DNA from: Suillus spraguei
Lineage: Eukaryota > Basidiomycota > Agaricomycetes > Boletales > Suillaceae
Direction of reading: 5' to 3'
DNA length: 64,000 nucleotides
NCBI GenBank assembly: GCA_016800925.1
Contig: JABCPU010000137.1
Span: forward strand, 1 to 64,000
The position numbers and the translations under genes are program-made. Of the stretch, positions 57,502 through 64,000 are shown in pieces. The notes under the pieces were generated by a model. It saw only the letters and a list, made by a program, of their open reading frames with translations, searched no databases and was not told the DNA's origin. The number at the start of each line of letters is the position of its first letter. Within the stretch, counting starts at the first letter, position 1.

Positions 57502-57518
57502 CCTTGCAGTGGGCTCCA
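57502..57518 (-). promoter_or_regulatory. Primer-binding site of the retrotransposon
   Basis: On the minus strand the LTR ends TTTACA, then AC, then TGGAGCCCACTGCAAGG. A TGG start a few bases inside the LTR is the complement of a tRNA 3' CCA end. Which tRNA supplies the primer was not determined. Confidence 0.75.
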
Positions 57519-57520
57519 GT

Positions 57521-58618
57521 TGTAAAGATACAACCTAACCTGTGCTGTAGATAAACTACCTCCTAAGTTAGTATGTGAGTCTTGCACTATGTCTAGTCTG
57601 CTTCACTTGCGAAACAAGAGTGTTCGACCCTAAAGGGGGATGCCTGTTAGTATGGTCAAGTTCAAGTCAAACCAATGTGCGGATGTAGCATCATAGTCAG
57701 CGGTAAGTTGCCGTGGTCAGCGATGATGCCGCCGGAACCAGTGTCATGTGTAGTGGTGCTACTGTGGTTGAGATAAAGTCAGTAACAGTTGCATTGAGCG
57801 AGCGGTGACAAGCGGTGATATCAGCGGTAGTGGTAAGGTTGCGAGCGGTGCAAAGAAACAGCAAAGAAGTCTGCAGTACTTTCAGCGGTAAAGTAGCGGT
57901 GCGTGAGAAGTTCAGTCAAAGTAACAGTCAAAAGTCCAGTGGTATGCCAGTGGCAATGGAGAACAAGCGTGATAGATTAATGAGTGATAAAGAACTTTGA
58001 AGACTATGTCCACTACTGGGTAGATCCAGAGCTAGACAATAATCCTGACCTATAGTATGTGCAATGGTGTAAAATCAGGTACTTGTATCGTGCGGGGTAT
58101 GCGGTGCTTATATCCTAAATCATATGTACTCGGAATACTCTAGGCAAGATCAGTAGTGCTGGAGTGTAGTAACCGCCGTAAGTAAACATAGTGCGAGGCA
58201 CTGCAGCACGAGGAAACATGTAATAAGGCTTGCTGTGGAATCAGTGATAACAAACATAAAATAAATGATGCACCAAATGGAGCTATGCAGACATGGCAAG
58301 GACATGGGAGGACATCGGTATGTGGAACGTGGTGCGGTAGTCGGTATGGTGTGCGGTAAATGTGGGATGCCGCCGGTAATGCTAAAGGGGTAAGACGGCA
58401 TGGACAAGTGGTAACTCCCACAGATGTGAGACGAGTGTCAAAAGATGGGGTTTGAAGCCCAGCACCAATATGTTTGTTACAATGGTGTGCAGTAAACGTG
58501 GGATGCTGCCAGAAGTGCTAAAGGGGTAATATGGCCATGGACACATGGTAACTCCTCTAGACGTGAGATGAGTGTCAAAAGATAGGGTTTTAAGCCCAGC
58601 GCCAATATGTTCATTACA
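57521..58618 (-). repeat. 5' LTR of the retrotransposon, with its outer end duplicated
   Basis: 57521-58481 is a complete LTR (plus-strand TGTAAAGATACAACC ... ATATGTTTGTTACA). 58482-58618 repeats its last 137 bp (ATGGTGTGCAGTAAACGTGG ... TATGTTCATTACA) with several differences. The CCAG duplication lies outside the second copy, at 58619-58622. Confidence 0.85.
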
Positions 58619-58789
58619 CCAGGTATTAATCATTGGTAGTTGGTATTCGACACTACGGTTTGTGCATCATCTAAAATCAATTGGAAATGTGATTGTTATA
58701 CATTAAAAATTCAGTGGTGTACATGATGTAAGTATGTGAATGAATATCCAAATATTTACATATGGGGTTGATCATCACACTTTTCAATG

Positions 58790-60623
58790 AGGGTATCTAA
58801 TACAAGCAGCAATTCAGAGCTCATCTGTTTGGCCCTTTGCAACCTCCAGAGGTCCATATCAGCTCTTCTGAGTTTGTCAGATGTGTCAGCCCAAGCCACT
58901 CAGAATGGTCGGTTGGCCTCGAGGAGTTGATGTATGGTAGGCTCTGGAAGATTGCCATGATGATGTGGTAATGGCCCAGGCGATCTAGAATTGATTCAAC
59001 TTACAGAAAATTAGCAGAAAGATAAATAATGAACAATTAAATACTCACATTCTCTTTGATCATATGACCCTAGTGGCATGAACTCCTGAAGCATGGCACA
59101 CAGTTCTTCATTGCTGAGTTCCGGTATGGGGGATTGACATTCAGGAGGTGTTGCATTTGCTTGGGAGATCACATCAACAATAAAAATGAGATGGTATGAA
59201 TTAACTCACATGGAATGGCTCATCCTGGGATAGCCAGAGCATCAATCTCAACATCAGCACATTCTGGTACTTCATTGCAATCAATAAGGTCATCACCAGG
59301 CCCCATGTACAAGTCCGGTGTAAAGATACAATCTAGCCTGGGCTGTAGATGAACCACAGCCTAAACTAGTATGCGAGTCTTGCGCTCTGTCTAGTCTGCT
59401 TCACTTGCAAAGCAAGAGCGTTCGACCCTAAAGGGAATGCTAAGTTAGTATAGTTCAATAAAGCCCAACCTGTGGTGCGTGACTGCCGTCGGAGGTAGCG
59501 AGATGCTAGCGGTAACCTCCAGTCCATGGGAAACTTGCGGTAAAACTAGCGGTAAGCGTGGGAATGCGGTAGGCAAGCAGTAGCGTGAACAGTAAAACTG
59601 CAGTAGTACAGGTGGTAAAACTGCGGTAAGCGTGGGAACTTCTGTGGTAAAACAAGCAGTAGTGTAGCAGTGAAGCGTGAGAAAGCGGTAGCGCTAGCAG
59701 TGAAGCGTGGGAAAGTGGTAAAGAGCGGTGGTGCGTGCAGCGGTAAAGCAATTCTTAAGGAAACAGTGACTTCAGTAAAGGACTTTATTTTGTAGTGACA
59801 GTAGTGGTGACTATTCCTAAGTACTGTGTGTACTATAGGGAAGTAAGGAACAAGTACAGGTACCTAGGAATTTTATACTAAGGAATAGCGGCAAGACTGG
59901 ATGGACATAGGACAGACGGTAAATCTTGCTTGAGGATGCCAAATGGGTTCGCAGAGATTGCCCAAGATCACCACTTCATGGGAAAGTTTCCGTAGTACAG
60001 CCACTAAGCTGCAACGAGGCTTCCAGAGTGTGGAACAATACCGTTAGATAGGGGTAAACACATGGTAAAGTAGGATGGTGAAGCCGAAGGGTAAGGATAA
60101 TGATTGCTGGTTGACACCTATACAAAAATGTGGTGTTTCAAGCTCAGCATGAGTTTGCTCGTCACACCGGATTTTTGAACAAAGGGAGCTCCTCAGGCTG
60201 AGCTGGGTATAAGTGATCTGGATGGATTAAATGAAGATGCAAAGTTGGATTATCTACATTTGAATTGAGAAACCTACCAGGAATTGCATCCGAGACATCC
60301 AGACCACCTGATGATGCAGAATCATAGTCGATCTCATCATCCGGCCCAAGGTATACATCATCACATGCATCTAATAAATGTCCAGTCAATTGGAAGATAT
60401 ACTGAAAGCAACACATACCTGATGAAATCCGGGACTCAGTCTCATCATCCAGCCCAAGGTATACATCATCCAGTGCATCTGATTTATCTCTGGTCAATTG
60501 AAAGCTGTACTGAAAGCACAACATACCTAGTGAAATCTGGGACTCAGTTGAGTCATCCACATCCATTGAGTTGTATTCAGTGACCAGAGGTTCATAAAAT
60601 CTGACTGCTGGTTGAGATCTCAT
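58790..60623 (-). pseudogene. Uncharacterised acidic accessory gene split by a solo LTR
   Basis: The minus strand starts MRSQPAVRFYEPLVTEYNSM at 60623. It has two similar small exons (DALDDVYLGLDDETESR and DACDDVYLGPDDEIDYD) separated by introns beginning GTATGT. Then come HPDHLYPAQPEELPLFKNP and, across the LTR at 59319-60166, DLYMGPGDDLIDCNEVPECA. Further exons read PPECQSPIPELSNEELCAML, QEFMPLGSYDQRE and, after another intron, MDLWRLQRAKQMSSELLLVL. Exon borders are plausible, but a few stops appear in later exons. No domain is recognised. Confidence 0.5.
59319..60166 (-). repeat. Solo LTR, shorter variant of the 4-bp-duplication family
   Basis: Plus-strand reading TGTAAAGATACAATCTAGCC ... 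AGTTTGCTCGTCACA, 848 bp. The flanks are CCGG at 59315-59318 and 60167-60170, exact. The first 140 bp match the family and the middle diverges, so it is a subfamily. Confidence 0.9.
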
Positions 60624-60840
60624 GATGTCTGATCAACTGAACTGATTGATAACTGATAACTTCAAAGTTCAACACATGGCTGGCAACTGCCAAAAATTGA
60701 ACCATGACCAAACAAAAACAATCAATCAATGCTTATCAAGATCATCCTTCAATTGTGTGGTTTCTTTTGAAACTTCATCCTAGTGATAACAGATTTCAAC
60801 CTTATCTCAAGCTTTTCACATCTTTCAAGTCAATCCAAAT

Positions 60841-62975
60841 GTCTACTCCAGTTGAAACCTCTTTGGCTGGTCTCAAGGCAACCACTGCTCAGATTGTGGG
60901 CATCATCTCCGGGGCTTGGCTCATGCCTGCTGGCACAGGCAAAGCCCACCTTGCTCTGACAGCACAAGTCACTAATCTTGTGGTAAGTACCATTCATGTA
61001 TTAATTTTACTTTTGGTTTTTCTAAGATCCGAGTAGGCTGAGATCGTCCGGGAGCATGAGAAAGGGCCTTACATGCGCAGCATCATTGCATCCTGTTCCA
61101 AGGAGTTGATGAGGGTTAGGTTCATGACTCCCTGGGTGTGGCCCAACTGGCACAGCATCAGCCATGACGACCCCCGGGTATTGAAACACTCCTGGCGCAG
61201 CAAAATCCGCGCCTGGGAGGCGTTAGGTGACCATTCAGGTGATCTCCTTGTCATGCCTAACCCTTCAATTGGCCCAATCACTGTTGACCTTCCCTCCCCA
61301 CCCATCATCGCCAGCAATGTCGCCGGTTCTTCCACCCACACCGCCACCGAGTTTCTGGGACAAAGGAAAAGGTAAGGTGGTTGCTGCTGACCTAGAGCTG
61401 GAAGTGGAAGGGAGCAGGAAGAGGAAGTCCCCCATGATGTCCGGACACTTAGATATTGCCTGGGGGGTCTTGACGACCTCCAGATGACTGCCAGAGGTGG
61501 CCTGATAATGGGTAAGCATAGGCAGGAGGTCCAGACAAAGAATGGTGACTGACCATCACCTTGGGTGGACTGCTGGCAATGAGCTGATGATATATAAGCA
61601 TTTCTCCAAGTGCCAGATGACTAAATATTACTTACTGAAGCAGGACCAAATAATTGCTTCTTCAGGGAACAGGGTAAACGAGGGGAATGGGGTGTCCCTA
61701 CAATAATTGTGGAGGGCTGGGGCAGGTTGAGCGCCGGCACTGCACTCGAAATAGGCTACAAAAAATTGAGAGAATGAAAACAATGAACTGGACGACATAC
61801 CTGAACAATTAAGTCTTCCTCATCTTCTGACTCCACGAACACCTTCAGCTTCACATTGCGAGTTGCCTTGACCCGCTTGCGACCCTTCTTCGCCGACTTC
61901 GGAGGTGAGGAAGCACTCTGGCTGAGGAACCTCCAGTCATTGATACAGGTGATATTCTCATTCCCAGCCCAGTGAGTACTCTAATGAATTCCAATGAGTC
62001 CATCAACTAATGGAACCCACAGAACAACCCCTGCCATTATTGCACCCAGGAGAATTGGCCCTGTGCCACTCGGTTGGACAGGAGGACCTGTGCCCCGTGT
62101 TTGTCGTGCGTCCGCTGTGCCACCAAGAAGATCAATTGTGTCCCAGCATCAATGGGATCCCCACCCAAACACATTTGAGGGAAGTCTACCACCCGCCAGA
62201 TGCGCTCCAGGACACCTTCCAGAGCTCCCTCCAATGCTCTGGCTGCCTTGCAGTCAAAAGCCCAAACTTGTAGTAAATCTTGTGGCCCCTCCGGCACTCC
62301 GGCTGTCCCTGCTGTGACCACACCCAAGGCACAGTCCCATGGGCGCAGCAAGACAATCACTGCCGCCAAGACACCTGCACCTGCACCAGCTAGTGAGTCA
62401 CCCCAATTTTCTATGACCATCTGACCTTATCTTTCACTTAGCTATTCCGTCTTCGAGTGCCGCAGTGCCTCGTCCAGCACTCAATGTGCCCATGCCAGAC
62501 CTCCATTCCATGGCAATTGCAATTTGGGATGGTGCCGCTTGAATTGCTCTTCTTGAGGCTCATGTGGCGGAGCAGGATGGTAAGATTGATACCCTGCAAT
62601 GCCTCCATGAGGGCCTTTGACGCAAAGTCATAGACTGGCACCCTTCATTTCCACTTCCCGACTCTCCTGTCAATGCAACATTTTTGCTTGATCAATCTGT
62701 CCCCCTGTCCATCTCACCCCTCCCATCTGCACTTGCTCTCCTCGTTGACTTGAATATGGCAGGGATGGAATGTCCGTCTCCGAAAGTCCAGGATGCATCT
62801 GCCATCAAGGGTCTCATATTTGAGCTCAGCCAGATTCAGCCTGAGGGTCCACAAATGTCTGGCAAATTGTGGACCCGGATGATCCGGGCAACCTTGTCCC
62901 AGAATATAATTCTGATGATATGGATGTTGAGGTGAAGGTTGAGCCCTCTGGTGATGAGGTTGAAATGGCTACATA
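60841..62975 (+). pseudogene. Uncharacterised accessory gene with Cys-rich cluster, in pieces
   Basis: Starts MSTPVETSLAGLKATTAQIV, then an intron (GTAAGTACCATT) and AEIVREHEKGPYMRSIIASC, ELMRVRFMTPWVWPNWHSIS and DPRVLKHSWRSKIRAWEALG. A Cys part at about 62050-62140 reads NWPC, then RRTCAPCLSCVRCATKKINC, the last half (CX2CX6C with KK) resembling half a Zn(2)Cys6 cluster. An Ala/Pro/Ser stretch follows. The end reads VPEYNSDDMDVEVKVEPSGD to a stop near 62973. The parts are in different frames and 61480-61990 is not readable. Whether this is one gene or two is uncertain. It belongs to the accessory block. Confidence 0.5.
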
Positions 62976-63149
62976 ATTGCATGTTGATAGATGTATATAA
63001 ATTGTTTGAATCAATGTCAGTGCTGGATGCCAAGTCCGGAAATCTGGAACTGGACACTGGATATCCGGCCACCTGAAACACAACACACAACATAAAGAAT
63101 TTGAAACCTATCTGTCAAGTCACCTTGTGCCGGGTGCCAGGTAACAATG

Positions 63150-63846
63150 TGAAACATATCAATCCATATATCTTAAGTGCCGAACCCCGAACCTCAGCAC
63201 CCGGGACTCGGGACTCATCACCATGTGAAAGATATCGATCTACATATTTTAAGTGCCGAATCCCAACCCCTGGCACCCAGGACTCGGTATGTGGGACTTA
63301 GAACAATGTGAGGCAATACAAAGATATTGATTCACACATGTTGTGTGCCGAACCCTGAACTCCGGCACCCGGCACTCGGGAATCAGGACTCGGGACTCAT
63401 AACAATGTGAAAGATATTGATCCACATATTTTATGTGCTGAACCCCGAACCCAAGCACCCGGGACTTAGAACAATGTGAGGCAATACAAGATATTGATTT
63501 ACACATGTTGAGTGCTGAACCCCGAACTCCGGCACCCAGCACTCGGGGATCGGGACTCGGGACTCATAACAATGTGAAAGATATCGATCCACATATTTTA
63601 TGTGCTGAACCCCGAACCCTGGCACCCGGGACTTAGAACAATGTGAGGCAATACAAAGATATTGATTCACACATGTTGAGTGCCAAACCCCGAACTCCAG
63701 CACCCAGCACTCAGGACTTGGGACTTGGTACTCATAATGTGAAAGATATTGATCAACATATTGTCAGTGCTGAGCCCTGAACCCCAGCACCCGGCACCCA
63801 GCACCCAGCACTCAGGACTCGGGACTCAGAACAATGTGAGGCAATA
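63150..63846 (+). repeat. Satellite array 2
   Basis: Same blocks and orientation as 46270-47130. Here long and short units alternate more regularly: GTGAAAGATAT units of about 75 bp and GTGAGGCAATACAAAGATAT units of about 90 bp. GTGCCGAACCCCGAAC opens most units. It ends directly against Ty3 coding sequence. Confidence 0.87.
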
Positions 63847-64000
63847 GATCCCAGAAAAGAACTTAGCAAACTCTGTGCAAATCCTGAATGCTTATAAAAA
63901 ACAACATGCCCTTTGAATTCAAACAAGCCCCACAAACTATTTGATATGACTTCCTCCGCAACTGCTTCTTTCCCTACTGCTTACATCCACCCCGTCACTG
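63847..64000 (+). pseudogene. Ty3/gypsy chromodomain end and start of the post-pol ORF, cut by the window
   Basis: The first bases read PEKNLANSVQILNAYKKQHA and a stop, matching the chromodomain end at 2150-2213. Then MTSSATASFPTAYIHPVT opens the zinc-knuckle ORF, as at 2271. The upstream part of pol is replaced by the satellite. Confidence 0.88.

Larger units (their letters stand above)
51640..58618 (-). mobile_element. Complete non-autonomous LTR retrotransposon carrying an antisense Zn(2)Cys6 gene
   Basis: Read on the minus strand: 5' LTR 58618-57521, a primer site 2 bases inside it, a gag-like frame from 57410, a purine-rich AGGGGA directly before the 3' LTR, and the 3' LTR 54020-51640. 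The target duplication is CCAG at 51636-51639 and 58619-58622. No protease, RT, RNase H or integrase is seen in the 3.5-kb interior, so proteins must come from elsewhere. The plus strand carries a four-exon gene at 54307-55552. The 3' LTR holds two younger insertions. This element fixes the true orientation of all solo LTRs of the family. Confidence 0.85.

Noticed and set aside
57516..57520. CCAG next to the LTR start at 57521 as a target duplication of a solo LTR
   Set aside because: It is the complement of the primer site inside the element. The matching CCAG pair lies at 51636 and 58619.

Overview
The window looks like nuclear DNA of a filamentous basidiomycete, most likely an agaricomycete with a repeat-rich genome. 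Genes have short introns (about 45-60 bp, GT..AG, some GC..AG). They include a Chs5-type exomer subunit and an NCS2 purine permease of fungal layout. The mobile fraction has agaricomycete hallmarks: a KDZ transposase with its CxC2 cysteine cluster, a TET/JBP-like 2OG-Fe(II) oxygenase relic, copia elements with a UBN2-type gag, chromodomain Ty3 elements, and expanded WD40 families. No rRNA, tRNA or CRISPR array was recognised.

Layout. 1-5.9 kb: a head-to-tail pile of broken chromodomain Ty3/gypsy copies, ending in a fusion with the 3' end of a WD40 gene that itself carries a small inverted-repeat element. 7-19.2 kb: the island of ordinary host genes, with a WD40 gene (9.1-11.0 kb), an NCS2 permease (12.1-14.4 kb, minus), Chs5 (15.4-16.9 kb, divergent from the permease) and a conserved Cys/His-rich fungal protein (18.0-19.2 kb, minus). 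19.2-22.2 kb shows no gene. 22.2-31.0 kb: two tandem decayed copies of a WD40-TPR gene, the second interrupted by a LINE exactly at a splice donor.

31.6-45.3 kb: a PIF/Harbinger transposase gene split by nested LTRs, then a copia element split by at least six later insertions. 45.3-63 kb: an accessory block with the TET/JBP relic, a core-deleted KDZ transposase and four uncharacterised multi-exon genes, bracketed by two arrays of the same satellite. A complete LTR retrotransposon of about 7 kb (51640-58618, minus strand, CCAG target duplication, primer site and purine tract) sits in this block. It shows no recognisable reverse transcriptase and carries an intron-containing Zn(2)Cys6 gene in antisense. 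The window ends inside another chromodomain Ty3 element.

The order of events can be read from the nesting. Harbinger and copia came first; one solo-LTR family with 4-bp duplications (CCNN in the orientation given) then landed repeatedly in them and in the accessory genes; Ty3 solo LTRs landed in those. Most inactivating changes that could be compared with a sister copy or conserved motif fit C-to-T or G-to-A at former CpG sites, as expected from cytosine methylation or a RIP-like process.
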